A stretch of DNA of 64,000 nucleotides from Actinobacteria bacterium UBA6100 (GCA_002423585.1 DIWS01000013.1:186001-250000); one strand, 5' to 3'; counted from the first letter of the stretch, positions 16,257-25,947 are shown. Translations and numbers: made by a program. The notes: generated from the sequence alone by a model not told the origin.

Positions 16257-17021
16257 ATGGCCCTTCACCGCTTCTTCACAGACGGGCCGATGCCATCATC
16301 TGAGGATCTTGCCGGTGCCGGCGTCGTGCTGCCGCTGTCCGAGGGCGACATCCATCACCTGCGCGACGTGCTGCGTTTGGACTCCGGAGACGAGATCATC
16401 CTGGCGGGCGGCGGACGCGCCGAGCGCGTGAAGCTCACCGCGGTGGGTGAGCGGGTCGTCGGTCGGGGGCTCGGCCCGCTCCAGTCCTCGGTGCTGCCGC
16501 GGGTGACGCTCGTCCAGGGACTCGCCAAAGGCGAGAAGATGGACGACATCGTCCGCCACACCACGGAACTCGGCGTGGCGCGCATCATCCCGCTGGACGC
16601 GGAGCGCAGCGTGGTCCGGCTCACTCCGGCGAAGGCGACGGCACGCGTGGAGCGCTGGCGGCGCATCGCAGCCGAGGCGGCGAAGCAGGCGCAGCGGGTG
16701 GACGTGCCCACGGTGCGGGCGCTGGCGGCGATCGAGGACCTTCCCGCGATGCTCGCGGGTTCGGTGGTGCTGGTGTGCTGGGAGGATGCGGATGATGCCC
16801 CCGGCATCTCGGAGGCGCTGGGACCGGACCTGGACGATGAGAGCGACGTGGCGGTGATCGTCGGCCCGGAGGGCGGCCTCACCGAACACGAGGTCCGCAT
16901 CCTTGCCGCGATGGGTGCCACGGTCGTCACGCTCGGGCCGACGGTCTTGCGTACCGAGACCGCGGGCCTTGTCGCGACCGCGCTCGTCATCCACGAACGG
17001 GGCGGTCTTGGCGCCCGGTAG
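16257..17021 (+). CDS. rsmE: 16S rRNA (uracil(1498)-N(3))-methyltransferase
   Basis: RsmE is a SPOUT-fold methyltransferase. Landmarks are the N-terminal PUA-like segment with HHLRDVLRL, then QGLAKGEKMD, ELGVARIIP, and the SAM-binding IVGPEGGLTEHEV and LGPTVLRTETA knot motifs. ATG 16257 starts two bases after the dnaJ stop. The dnaJ-rsmE-mtaB order is widespread in Gram-positives. Confidence 0.93.
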   Translation: MALHRFFTDGPMPSSEDLAGAGVVLPLSEGDIHHLRDVLRLDSGDEIILAGGGRAERVKLTAVGERVVGRGLGPLQSSVLPRVTLVQGLAKGEKMDDIVRHTTELGVARIIPLDAERSVVRLTPAKATARVERWRRIAAEAAKQAQRVDVPTVRALAAIEDLPAMLAGSVVLVCWEDADDAPGISEALGPDLDDESDVAVIVGPEGGLTEHEVRILAAMGATVVTLGPTVLRTETAGLVATALVIHERGGLGAR

Positions 17022-18276
17022 CGAGCAGGTTCCGCGCGTTGCCTTCGTGACGCTGGGCTGCAAGGTCAACCAGACCGAGTCCGAGGCGATCGCCGCCGGG
17101 TTCGGGCACCGTGGTGCGGGCTGTGCGCCGGCAGATGCCGACGTCGTGGTCGTCAACACCTGCACGGTGACCGGCGAGGCCGATCACAAGGCGCGCAAGG
17201 CGGTGCGCCACGCACTCGCCCTGCCACGGTCACCGATCGTCATCGTGACCGGTTGCCTTGCTGCGCTCGATGCTGACGGGCTTCGTTCGCTCGGAGAGCA
17301 GGTGGTGGTGGAGGCGGACAAGGAGCGCGTTGGTGCACGGGTGGTCGAGGCGCTCGACGCCCTCGGTGAGGCCGTCAGCGAGGCGACCGTGCCCACCGAA
17401 GCGCGCCCGGCGCGAGCGCGTGCGCAGCTCAAGGTCGAGGACGGGTGCGACGCGTTCTGCGCGTACTGCATCGTGCCCTACGCCCGTGGCGTTCCCCGCG
17501 CGGTGCCGGCCGAGCGTGTGGTCGCCGAAGCGGAGCGCCTCGCGGCCACCGGCGTCTCCGAGATCGTCCTCACCGGCATCAACATCGGGCGCTACGACGA
17601 TGACGGCGGCCTTCCCGGGCTTCTTGCGCGCGTGGCCGCAACGGGCGTCGCGCGCATCCGCATCTCGAGCATCGAGCCCGGTGACCTCACCCCGCAGCTC
17701 CTCGAAGCCGCATCGGCGACCCCGGCGTTCTGTGCGCACCTGCACGTGCCGCTGCAGTCGGGCTCGGATGCGGTGCTCTCGCGCATGGGCCGGCCGTACG
17801 ACACCGCGCGCTACACCGCCGCCGTCGAGGCCGCTCGCGCCGCGTTCCCGGACATCGCCATCTCGACCGATATCATCGTCGGCTTCCCCGGCGAGACCGA
17901 CGCCGAGTTCGCCGAGACCCTCGCGTTCGCCCGCGCCACGGGGTTCTCCCGATTGCACGTCTTCCGCTACTCACAGCGCGCGGGCACCCGGGCGGCCGAC
18001 ATGCCCGATCAGGTCCCGCCTGCCGTGCGCGCCGGGCGCTCGGCGCAGCTGCGCACGCTCGGAGAGAGCCTCTCGCTCGGGTACGCGGAAGCTCGGGTGG
18101 GCCACACGGTGGAGGTGCTGGTGGAGCGGGTCTCCGACTGCATCGCGGAGGGCACGACCCGTGAGTATATGCGGGCACGCGTGCCGTCGGCGTCCGCACA
18201 GCCGGGCCGGCTTCTCACCGCGCGGGCCGAGCGCGTGGATCCCGGTCCGATGCTGATCACAACGCGGTTGCCGTGA
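17008..18276 (+). CDS. mtaB: tRNA (N(6)-L-threonylcarbamoyladenosine(37)-C(2))-methylthiotransferase
   Basis: This methylthiotransferase adds a methylthio group to t6A37 of ANN-decoding tRNAs. The UPF0004 domain begins VAFVTLGCKVNQTES. The radical SAM cluster is CDAFCAYC, followed by MtaB-type GINIGRYD, and a C-terminal TRAM domain. I chose TTG 17008, 12 residues before the conserved VAFVTLG, which overlaps rsmE by 14 bases. The frame stays open upstream but that part is an rsmE shadow. LGCKVNQ fits MtaB better than MiaB or RimO. Confidence 0.9.
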   Translation: MAPGSEQVPRVAFVTLGCKVNQTESEAIAAGFGHRGAGCAPADADVVVVNTCTVTGEADHKARKAVRHALALPRSPIVIVTGCLAALDADGLRSLGEQVVVEADKERVGARVVEALDALGEAVSEATVPTEARPARARAQLKVEDGCDAFCAYCIVPYARGVPRAVPAERVVAEAERLAATGVSEIVLTGINIGRYDDDGGLPGLLARVAATGVARIRISSIEPGDLTPQLLEAASATPAFCAHLHVPLQSGSDAVLSRMGRPYDTARYTAAVEAARAAFPDIAISTDIIVGFPGETDAEFAETLAFARATGFSRLHVFRYSQRAGTRAADMPDQVPPAVRAGRSAQLRTLGESLSLGYAEARVGHTVEVLVERVSDCIAEGTTREYMRARVPSASAQPGRLLTARAERVDPGPMLITTRLP

Positions 18277-18379
18277 CGCGGCCGCATGACCGTGTGCGGG
18301 CGTACTCGCGTGGTAGAATCCTGCTGGTAGAGGCCCCGCACGCGGGGTGCATCAGCCGCCGAGAGAAGGTACCGCTCAC

Positions 18380-19360
18380 GTGACGAACTCCACCCAGGTG
18401 CACCTGGTCGCTCCGTCCGAAGTGAACATGGTCGAGCTGCTCGGCGAAGGCGACCACCTGCTGCGGCTCATCGAGGACCAGTTCGAGTCCGACATCGCGG
18501 TGCGCGGCAACGAGATCACCATCACGGGCGACATCGCCGAGGCCCAGGCCGTCTCCGCGCTGTTCACGGAGTTGTTCACGCTCGTGGGCGGCACCGACCC
18601 GCTCACCGCCGATGCGGTGGAGCGTGCCATCGACATGCTCCGGCGCGGCGAGTGCAGCCCGTCGAGCGTGTTCGCCGACGTCATCCTCACGCACCGCGGC
18701 AAGGCCATCCGGCCGAAGACCGCCGGTCAGAAGCACTACGTCGACGCCATCCGCACGAACACCGTGACCTTCGGCATCGGTCCGGCCGGTACCGGCAAGA
18801 CGTACCTTGCCATGGCGATGGCCGTCGATGCCCTTCGCAAGAAGGAGGTCGGCCGTATCATCCTCACGCGCCCGGCCGTCGAGGCGGGGGAGAAGCTCGG
18901 TTTTCTGCCCGGCAACCTGTACGAGAAGGTCGATCCGTACCTGCGGCCGCTGTACGACGCGCTCTTCGACATGATGGATGTGGAGACGTCGGCGTCGCTC
19001 ACCGAGCGCGGGGTCATCGAGGTCGCACCGCTCGCGTTCATGCGTGGCCGCACCTTGAACGACTCCTTCGTGATCCTCGACGAGGCGCAGAACACCACGC
19101 CCGAGCAGATGAAGATGTTCCTCACACGCCTCGGGTTCGGCAGCAAGGTCGTCATCACCGGCGATGTCACGCAGATCGACCTCATCGGCGGGCTTTCGGG
19201 CCTGAGGCAGGTGCGCAACATCCTCACCGACGTGACCGACGTCGCTTTCGTCGAGTTGCTGCCGCGCGACGTGGTGCGCCACCGCCTGGTGCAGCGCATC
19301 GTCACCGCCTATCACGAGTACGAGGAGGCCCAGCGGTCCGCCGCGCTCTCCGATGCCTAG
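18380..19360 (+). CDS. PhoH-like ATPase (YbeZ family)
   Basis: The PhoH domain shows a Walker A motif GPAGTGKTYLAMA and Walker B FVILDEAQNTT, preceded by a KH-like N-terminal segment. PhoH-like proteins are cytoplasmic ATPases that work with YbeY in rRNA and ribosome quality control. GTG 18380 is preceded by GAGAGAAGGT at good spacing; ATG 18347 is the in-frame alternative. A TAGAAT hexamer at 18314-18319 could be its -10. It overlaps the next gene by 8 bases. The phoH-pgpH-ybeY-dgkA-era block is conserved in Gram-positives. Confidence 0.93.
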   Translation: MTNSTQVHLVAPSEVNMVELLGEGDHLLRLIEDQFESDIAVRGNEITITGDIAEAQAVSALFTELFTLVGGTDPLTADAVERAIDMLRRGECSPSSVFADVILTHRGKAIRPKTAGQKHYVDAIRTNTVTFGIGPAGTGKTYLAMAMAVDALRKKEVGRIILTRPAVEAGEKLGFLPGNLYEKVDPYLRPLYDALFDMMDVETSASLTERGVIEVAPLAFMRGRTLNDSFVILDEAQNTTPEQMKMFLTRLGFGSKVVITGDVTQIDLIGGLSGLRQVRNILTDVTDVAFVELLPRDVVRHRLVQRIVTAYHEYEEAQRSAALSDA

Positions 19361-21476
19361 GCGCCGACTCATCGACCGCGTCGGCCGCATCTGGCCGAAG
19401 AGCGGGTGGCTCTCAACGGCGACCGGCAAGCGGGTCCTGCTGGGAGTCGTCGTGGTGCTGCTTGCGGCGGTGCCCCTTTCTGTGCGCGTGGTCCCGCTCG
19501 GCTTCGAGGAGGGTGATCCCGCGCCGCGGACGTTCCGTGCACCGCGTTCCATCCAGTACGAGGACGTGAGCGCGACCGAGGCACTGCGTCAGGCGGCTGC
19601 CGATGCGGTGGCTCCGGTGTACGTGTTCGATGAGGCCGCCCAGACACAGACCCGACAGGACATCGTTGAGTACTTCTCCTCGGTCACCTCGGCACGCGCC
19701 GCGCACGGCGTCGAGACCACCGCGCAGGCGGCATTCCTTGAGGGGTTGTACGGCGATCGCATCGACGCCGAGACCATCGCGGCGGTGGTGGCGCTGCCCG
19801 ACGCCTCGATCGAGATCGTCGCTCGCAACGTCGAGGGCCTCGTGACGGGCATCATGTCCGGCCGCATCGAAGAGGCCGACATCAACGATGCGAGCAACCA
19901 GCTCGCACGCAGCGCCGAGCTCATACCGCTCACCATCGCCGAGCGCTACGCGCTCATCAAGACGGGGAGCGCGTTCCTCGAGCCGACGTACACCATCGAT
20001 GAAGCGGCGACGGCGCGTGCGCGCACCGCGGCGATGGAGCGCGTGTCACCGGTGGTCATCGTGGTCCAGGAAGGCGAGAACATCGTCGAGAAGGGCGACA
20101 TCGTCACCGAGAGGAAGATCGAGCTCATCCGGAGTCTTGGCGGCCTTGAGAGCGGCAACGACGCGCTTTCGGTCACTGCGGGCGTCCTGCTGATGTCGCT
20201 CCTGATCGTGGCGGCGGGCATGTACTGGCACGCGTACGACGGCGCCACATGGGGCCTCATGCGCAATCTGATGCTGCTCTCCACGCTGTTGCTCGGGATG
20301 ATGTACATCACCCGCGGCATGTCGATCCTGGCGCCCGAGGTGTCACCGTACCTCATGCCCGCGCCGCTCGCCGCGATCCTCGCCACGCTGTTGCACGGGC
20401 CGCGCCCGGCCATCGTGCTCACGCTGCTCACCACGGTGGCCGCGCTGCTGCTTGGCTTCGCCGGCGGCGTGCAGGTCGTCGCGACGCTGCTCAGCAGTCT
20501 TGCGGCGGTCGCGGCGCTCTCGCGGGTCACGCAGCGCTCTCACCTCTTCTACCTGGGCGGATTCCTCATCCTCGCGCTGGGACTGATCTCGTTCGGCGCG
20601 TCGCTCGCCTCGGGCAACCTGCCCGTGGACGCGCTCTCGGCGGGTCTCAACGGCCTCGCGGGCGGCATGGTCACCGCCGTGCTGATGGTGGGGTTGCTGC
20701 CGTTCTTCGAGTTCGTGTTCGGAGTGACCACCGACATCACCCTGCTGGAGCTCGGCAATCCCAGCCATCCGCTTCTGAAGCGGCTGATGACCGAGGCGCC
20801 CGGCACGTACTCCCACTCGGTCATGACGGCCAACCTGGCCGAGACCGCCGCCGAAGCCATCGGCGCCAACCAGTTGCTGGCGCGCGTGGGCGCGTACTTC
20901 CACGACATCGGCAAGGTGGTCCGGCCGGCGTTCTTCGTCGAGAACCAGGCGGGCGGGGAGAATCCGCACGATTCCACGTCGCCGTCGCTCTCGGCGCGGA
21001 TCATCACGGCGCATGTCCGTGAGGGCGTGGAGTTGGCCGAGGAGCATAGCCTGCCCCCCGAGGTCATCGATATCGTCCGTCAGCACCACGGCACGTCGGT
21101 GGTGGGCTACTTCTACGACAAGGCGAGCAGGAAAGGCGGACCGTTGCTCGAGGCCGACTTCCGCTACGACGGCCGCAGGCCTACCAGTCGGGAAGCGGCG
21201 CTCGTCATGATGGCGGACATGGCCGAGGCCGGCGCCCGCTCCCTCAAGAGCCCGACGCCTGAAACGATCGAGGCGATGATCCGCAAGATGGTGCGCATGA
21301 AGATGGACGACCACCAGTTCGACGAGACCGATCTCTCGGTGGCCGACATCGAGACGGTCATGATGGTCTACGCGCGGATGCTGGCGAGCGTCTATCATCC
21401 ACGAATCGAGTACCCCGAGCCCGTCGAGGAGGGTGAGCCGCATGCAGGTGAGCATCGTCAGCCACAGGGAGCCTGA
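19353..21476 (+). CDS. 7TM-HD domain phosphodiesterase (PgpH-like, cyclic-di-AMP hydrolase)
   Basis: The 707-residue membrane protein has an N-terminal TM helix (~24-45), a large extracytoplasmic 7TMR-HDED domain (~46-280), and about seven TM helices (~280-470). The cytoplasmic HD domain has HS near PGTYSHSVM, the FHDIGK metal motif at His517-Asp518, and QHHGTS. In PgpH this domain cleaves cyclic-di-AMP, which links it to K+ and envelope homeostasis; that activity is inferred from the family. It overlaps both neighbours, so it is embedded in the operon. Confidence 0.9.
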   Translation: MPRRRLIDRVGRIWPKSGWLSTATGKRVLLGVVVVLLAAVPLSVRVVPLGFEEGDPAPRTFRAPRSIQYEDVSATEALRQAAADAVAPVYVFDEAAQTQTRQDIVEYFSSVTSARAAHGVETTAQAAFLEGLYGDRIDAETIAAVVALPDASIEIVARNVEGLVTGIMSGRIEEADINDASNQLARSAELIPLTIAERYALIKTGSAFLEPTYTIDEAATARARTAAMERVSPVVIVVQEGENIVEKGDIVTERKIELIRSLGGLESGNDALSVTAGVLLMSLLIVAAGMYWHAYDGATWGLMRNLMLLSTLLLGMMYITRGMSILAPEVSPYLMPAPLAAILATLLHGPRPAIVLTLLTTVAALLLGFAGGVQVVATLLSSLAAVAALSRVTQRSHLFYLGGFLILALGLISFGASLASGNLPVDALSAGLNGLAGGMVTAVLMVGLLPFFEFVFGVTTDITLLELGNPSHPLLKRLMTEAPGTYSHSVMTANLAETAAEAIGANQLLARVGAYFHDIGKVVRPAFFVENQAGGENPHDSTSPSLSARIITAHVREGVELAEEHSLPPEVIDIVRQHHGTSVVGYFYDKASRKGGPLLEADFRYDGRRPTSREAALVMMADMAEAGARSLKSPTPETIEAMIRKMVRMKMDDHQFDETDLSVADIETVMMVYARMLASVYHPRIEYPEPVEEGEPHAGEHRQPQGA

Positions 21477-21885
21477 GCCGCTGAGTCTTGCGGCCTTCGA
21501 GCGCCTCGCGCTGTTCGTGCTCTCGATGGAGGGCGTGCCCGAGATGACCGAGCTGTCGGTCGCGCTCGTGGATGATGACGAGATGGCGCATCTGAACGAG
21601 CAGTACCGCAAGGTCGAGGGTCCCACCGACGTCCTGTCGTTCGGCTGCGACGACCCGTGTCCCACGCCGGGCGACGAGCCGATCACGCTCGGCGACGTGG
21701 TCATCGCCCCTTCGGTAGCCGAGCGCCAGGCTGCGGATCTCGGACACAGTGTGGAGCACGAGCTCGACGTGCTGCTCATCCACGGCGTGCTCCACTTACT
21801 TGGTTACGACCATGAGGCCGATGACGACGCCGGCGCGATGGCGGCCCGCGAAGCGGCGCTGCTCGACGCGTACGCGGCACGGTAG
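21442..21885 (+). CDS. ybeY: Endoribonuclease YbeY (rRNA maturation)
   Basis: The 147-residue protein carries the zinc-binding signature HGVLHLLGYDHE that defines YbeY, which trims the 16S rRNA 3' end and takes part in 70S quality control. ATG 21442 follows GAGGAGGG at 8 bases; GTG 21433 is an alternative. The gene starts within the last 35 bases of the HD phosphodiesterase gene. Confidence 0.95.
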   Translation: MQVSIVSHREPEPLSLAAFERLALFVLSMEGVPEMTELSVALVDDDEMAHLNEQYRKVEGPTDVLSFGCDDPCPTPGDEPITLGDVVIAPSVAERQAADLGHSVEHELDVLLIHGVLHLLGYDHEADDDAGAMAAREAALLDAYAAR

Positions 21886-21893
21886 GACGCCCG

Positions 21894-22595
21894 ATGCGCA
21901 GCCGCTCACTCATGTGGAGCTTCAACTATGCGATCGAGGGTATCGTGTACGCGCTTCGTACGCAGCGCAACATGCGCCTGCACGTGCTCTCGGCGATAGT
22001 GGTGCTCGCAGCGTCCCTCTTCTTCAGGATCGGGCGCACCGAGTTCCTGTCGATCATCTTCGCGATCTCCTTCGTCATCGTCTCCGAACTCGCTAACACC
22101 GCGATCGAGGCGGCGGTCGACGTTGCGACGCAGAGCTTCGACCCGCTCGCGAAGGTCGCGAAGGACGTCGCGGCCGGCGCGGTGTTCGTGTCGGCGGTCA
22201 ACGCGCTCGTCGTGGGCTACATCGTCTTCTTCGCGCGGATCACCTCGATGACCGGCTCGGTCCTCGATCGGGTGCGCCAGACGCCCGCACACATCACCAT
22301 CATCGCGCTGCTACTCACGGGACTCCTTGTGCTCGTGGTCAAAGCCATCACCAGACAGGGCACCTACATGCGCGGCGGGTGGCCCTCGGGTCACAGCGCG
22401 GTCGCCGCCACGTGCGCCACGGCGATCGCCTTCATCACCGAGAGCGCGGGCGCGGCGGTCCTCGCCGGCTTCATCGCGATACTCGTCATGCAGAGTCGCG
22501 TGGAGGGTGAGGCCCATACCGTCCCGCAGGTCCTCGCCGGTGCTGCGCTCGGCGTCCTCATCACCACGCTCGTCTTTCAGTTATCCTGGTTCTAG
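21894..22595 (+). CDS. Fusion of diacylglycerol/undecaprenol kinase with a PAP2 phosphatase domain
   Basis: Residues 1-110 form a DgkA-type kinase: the family signature ELANTAIEAAVD and AKDVAAGAV, with three TM helices. Residues ~125-233 form a compact PAP2-type phosphatase with WPSGHSA and SRVEGEAH motifs and further TM helices. In Gram-positives DgkA homologues phosphorylate undecaprenol and PAP2 proteins dephosphorylate undecaprenyl pyrophosphate. A single chain holding both suggests coupling of lipid-carrier recycling. The kinase-phosphatase pairing is seen; the substrate is inferred. It sits 8 bases after ybeY. Confidence 0.85.
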   Translation: MRSRSLMWSFNYAIEGIVYALRTQRNMRLHVLSAIVVLAASLFFRIGRTEFLSIIFAISFVIVSELANTAIEAAVDVATQSFDPLAKVAKDVAAGAVFVSAVNALVVGYIVFFARITSMTGSVLDRVRQTPAHITIIALLLTGLLVLVVKAITRQGTYMRGGWPSGHSAVAATCATAIAFITESAGAAVLAGFIAILVMQSRVEGEAHTVPQVLAGAALGVLITTLVFQLSWF

Positions 22596-22624
22596 ATGTC
22601 TCTTGGGAGGGGCCTGAGAACCAC

Positions 22625-23920
22625 ATGATCGCCGCCGCGCTGCTCGTAGCGCTCGCCACGCTGCTCGTGATCACCGTCGTGCTGGCGGTGCTCTCCTCTG
22701 CCGAGGCCTCTGTGCGACTGCTCTCCCGGTCGCGCACGCGCCGTCTCGCGGAGGCCGAGGTCGCCGGCGCCGTCGCACTCGATCATCTTGCGGAGCGCCC
22801 GAGCCGCCTGGCCGCCGCCACTGCGGTGTGGCGCGCGTTCGGCTACGTCTGTGCGGCCGCCGTCCTCGGATGGGCCGGACTTGCCGTTCTCGAGGCCGAC
22901 CCCGCCGTGTGGATCGCGCTCGTTGCGGCCGCGTCGGGCCTGGTGCTCGTCTTCACCCTCGGCGAGACGTTGCCGCGAACGCTCGCCGTGCAGAACCCCG
23001 AGCGGGTCGGGCTCGCGTCCGCTCCGTGGGCCTCACGGATCACCACGGTCCTCGCGCCGGTCGCCCGGTTCTTCGCCGCAGGTTGGGTCTCGATCGCCGC
23101 CCTCGTGGCCGACGAGCCCGTGACCGACCCGTGGCTCACCGGAGACGAATACGGCGCCGAGGCCGATGCCGAGGAGACAGAGCGAGACGAAGCCGAGGAG
23201 GCGTTCTTCGAGGCGGTCGTGGACTTCGCCAGCAAGATCGTCCGCGAGGTGATGGTGCCGCGCACCGACATGATCTGCCTTGAGGATGTGGCGAGTGTGC
23301 CCGAGGCGGTCACCGTGATCGCGCAGTCGGGGCTTTCGCGCGTCCCCGTGTACGGCGAGACGCTCGACGACATCCGCGGCGTGCTCTTTGCCAAAGACCT
23401 GCTGATCTGCGTCGGCTCGGCGTCATGTCCCGCCACGGTGGGACCGCTCGCCCGCGCGGCGTACTTCGTTCCGGAGACCAAGCCGGTGGACGAGCTGCTG
23501 GTGGAGATGCGGCAGCGCAAGACGCACATGGCGCTGGTGGCCGACGAGTACGGTGGCACCGCGGGCCTGGTCACCATCGAGGACCTGCTGGAGGAGATCG
23601 TCGGCGAGATCTTCGATGAGTACGACCGCGACGAACAACTCGTGACCGAGCTTCCGGGCGGCGAGTTCCTGCTCGACGCACGCCTGCCGATCGACGACTT
23701 CAACGACCTGCTCGGCACTGCTATCGAGCTTGAGGCCGACTCCATCGGCGGGCTCTTCGTGGAGATCGCCGGACACATCCCCGAGCCCGGCGAGCAGATC
23801 GAGGTCGAGGGTGTGAGCATCATCGCGCGCGATGTGGAAGGAACCCGGATCCGAAGCCTCCTCGTGAGGCCGCGGGCCGAGGCCGACAGAGAGGACGACG
23901 ATGCCGAAGCACATAACTGA
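22625..23920 (+). CDS. CNNM/CBS/CorC-type membrane protein (HlyC/CorC family)
   Basis: The 431-residue protein has three or four N-terminal TM helices in a CNNM/DUF21-like domain. A CBS pair follows, opening VREVMVPRTDMICLE and containing the signature LVADEYGGTAGLVTIEDLLEEIVGEI. The C-terminal CorC_HlyC domain covers roughly residues 345-420. Members are linked to Mg2+ or Co2+ efflux, or sense nucleotides through CBS; the ion is not readable here. It overlaps cdd by 20 bases. Confidence 0.88.
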   Translation: MIAAALLVALATLLVITVVLAVLSSAEASVRLLSRSRTRRLAEAEVAGAVALDHLAERPSRLAAATAVWRAFGYVCAAAVLGWAGLAVLEADPAVWIALVAAASGLVLVFTLGETLPRTLAVQNPERVGLASAPWASRITTVLAPVARFFAAGWVSIAALVADEPVTDPWLTGDEYGAEADAEETERDEAEEAFFEAVVDFASKIVREVMVPRTDMICLEDVASVPEAVTVIAQSGLSRVPVYGETLDDIRGVLFAKDLLICVGSASCPATVGPLARAAYFVPETKPVDELLVEMRQRKTHMALVADEYGGTAGLVTIEDLLEEIVGEIFDEYDRDEQLVTELPGGEFLLDARLPIDDFNDLLGTAIELEADSIGGLFVEIAGHIPEPGEQIEVEGVSIIARDVEGTRIRSLLVRPRAEADREDDDAEAHN

Positions 23921-24332
23921 GGCCGACCTGGCGCTGCTCGCATTCGCACGTGAGATCCAGCCGAACGCGTACGTACCGTATTCGGACTTCCGCGTGGGAG
24001 CCGCGATCTTTGCCGGGGGCGAGATCTTCCAGGGCGTGAACGTCGAGAACGCCGCCTACGGCTCGACCATCTGCGCCGAGCGCGCGGCAGCACTCGCGGC
24101 CGTCACCGCCGGCCACACCGACTTCGAGGCGGTGGCCGTGATCGGCGACTCCGAGGCACCGTGTGTGCCATGCGGTGCCTGTCGGCAGTTCCTGGCCGAG
24201 TTCAACCCGAACATGCGCGTCATCATGAGCGGACGCACCGACGAGATCGACGTGCGCCGTCTGGATGAGCTGCTTCCGGACGCGTTCGTCCGCGGCTATC
24301 TCGACCAGGACGACGACGGGGAGAACGACTAG
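23901..24332 (+). CDS. cdd: Cytidine deaminase
   Basis: The 143-residue protein is a tetrameric-type cytidine deaminase with the catalytic CAER (Cys and Glu) and zinc ligands PCGACRQ. It converts cytidine or deoxycytidine to uridine or deoxyuridine in pyrimidine salvage. Its position with deoC, two genes on, fits nucleoside catabolism. The stop is immediately followed by the era start. Confidence 0.95.
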   Translation: MPKHITEADLALLAFAREIQPNAYVPYSDFRVGAAIFAGGEIFQGVNVENAAYGSTICAERAAALAAVTAGHTDFEAVAVIGDSEAPCVPCGACRQFLAEFNPNMRVIMSGRTDEIDVRRLDELLPDAFVRGYLDQDDDGEND

Positions 24333-25241
24333 GTGAGCGCCTCGGGCACCCCCACCGTTGCGAGCGGGTTCGTGGCGGTGGTAGGACGGCCGAATGCCGG
24401 GAAGAGCACGCTCGTGAACGCGCTCGTCGGGGTCAAGGTCGCCATCACCTCGGACACACCGCAGACCACACGCCATCGCCTGCGCGCGATCATCGACCTC
24501 GACGACGCCCAGATCGTGCTCGTCGACACACCGGGGCTGCACAAGCCGCACGACGCTCTCGGCGAGGAGGTCAATCGCTCGAGCGTGCTGGCTGCCGCTG
24601 ACGTGGACGTGATCGCGCTGTGCATCGACGCGAGCGCCTCGGTGGGCTCCGGCGACCGCTGGGTGGCCGAGCGGGTCGCGAAGGGCAGGACACCGGTGGT
24701 GCTCGTGCTCACCAAGGCCGACGCCGCGGACGAGGCCACCATCGCACGGCAACTCGTGCGGGCGCGCGAGCTCGTGACGCCGGCCGCCGAGGTCGTTCTC
24801 TCGGCGAAGACCGGGTACAACCTCGACGCGTTCATCGAAGCGGTGCTGCCGCATCTGCCGCAGGGGCCGCGCTTCTTCCCGCGCGACATGACGACCGATC
24901 AGTCCCTCGAGGTGATGCTCGCCGAACTCGTTCGCGAGAAGGTGCTGCGCAGCACGCGCGACGAAGTACCGCACGCCGTGGGGGTGCAGCTCGATGATCT
25001 CGTGTACGAGGAGAAGCGCGACTTTCACGTTGTCGCCGCTACGATCTACGTGGAGCGTGACTCGCAGAAGGGCATCATCATCGGGAAGGGCGGGGAGCTG
25101 ATCCGCGCGATCGGCACCGAGGCGCGCGTGGACATGGAGCGACTTCTCGGCACAGGGGTACATCTGGACTTGAGGGTGAAGGTCAAGAAGGACTGGCGCC
25201 GTGACGGCGCGCAGATCAAGCGTTTCGGCTACGGCGACTGA
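24333..25241 (+). CDS. era: GTPase Era
   Basis: Era binds the 3' end of 16S rRNA and checks 30S maturation. The protein has GRPNAGKST (G1), DTPGLHKP (G3) and TKAD (G4) in the GTPase domain, and a C-terminal KH domain with the GKGGELIRAIG signature. The GTG start directly abuts the cdd stop. At 302 residues it is full length. The ybeY-cdd-era-recO cluster is classic. Confidence 0.97.
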   Translation: MSASGTPTVASGFVAVVGRPNAGKSTLVNALVGVKVAITSDTPQTTRHRLRAIIDLDDAQIVLVDTPGLHKPHDALGEEVNRSSVLAAADVDVIALCIDASASVGSGDRWVAERVAKGRTPVVLVLTKADAADEATIARQLVRARELVTPAAEVVLSAKTGYNLDAFIEAVLPHLPQGPRFFPRDMTTDQSLEVMLAELVREKVLRSTRDEVPHAVGVQLDDLVYEEKRDFHVVAATIYVERDSQKGIIIGKGGELIRAIGTEARVDMERLLGTGVHLDLRVKVKKDWRRDGAQIKRFGYGD

Positions 25242-25258
25242 CCGAGAGGGGCGGCATC

Positions 25259-25939
25259 ATGGACCGCGTGACACTGGCCAGAGCGATCGATCAGACGCTG
25301 CTCAAGCCGGCGGTGGGCTACCAGAAGGCCGCCGAATGGATGCAGGCCGCCGCGCCACAGGGCTTCGCCTCGCTGTGCGTCTCGCCGTTCCTCGTGCCGC
25401 TCGCGACACAGCATCTGGCGGGCACCACGACGCTCACGTGCTCGGTGTGCGGGTTCCCGCTCGGCTACAACAACACCGAGTCGAAGGCCGAGGAAGCGCA
25501 CCATCTGGTGCAGCTGGGCTGTGACGAGGTCGATATGGTGCTCAACTTCGCGGCGCTCATCGAGGGTGAGGACCGCTTCGTGTCCGATGACATCAAGGCG
25601 GTCGTGGACAGCGTGGCCGAAGCGTCCGGAGGCTCGGCGATCGTGAAGGTCATCCTGGAGACGGGCTATCTCGATCACGCACAGATCGAGCGCGGCTGCA
25701 GGCTCGCCGTCGGGGCGGGGGCGCGGTTCGTGAAGACGTCCACCGGCTTCGGCCCGCGTGGCGCCTCGGTCGAAGACGTGCGCCTGATGCGTGCGACCGT
25801 CGGGCCGGACATCGGCGTGAAGGCGGCGGGCGGCATCCGCGACCTGGAGACCGCACTTGCGATGCTCGAGGCTGGCGCCTCGCGCCTCGGCACATCCTCG
25901 GGCATCGAGATCCTCGACGCGCTCGAGGCGCGCGGCTAG
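25259..25939 (+). CDS. deoC: Deoxyribose-phosphate aldolase
   Basis: DeoC splits 2-deoxyribose-5-phosphate into glyceraldehyde-3-phosphate and acetaldehyde. The 226-residue TIM-barrel protein has FVKTSTGFGPRGAS, whose Lys forms the Schiff base, and GVKAAGGIRD. A GAGAGGGG site precedes ATG 25259. Insertion between era and recO is less common but agrees with the nearby cytidine deaminase. Confidence 0.93.
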   Translation: MDRVTLARAIDQTLLKPAVGYQKAAEWMQAAAPQGFASLCVSPFLVPLATQHLAGTTTLTCSVCGFPLGYNNTESKAEEAHHLVQLGCDEVDMVLNFAALIEGEDRFVSDDIKAVVDSVAEASGGSAIVKVILETGYLDHAQIERGCRLAVGAGARFVKTSTGFGPRGASVEDVRLMRATVGPDIGVKAAGGIRDLETALAMLEAGASRLGTSSGIEILDALEARG

Positions 25940-25947
25940 CGTCCGTC

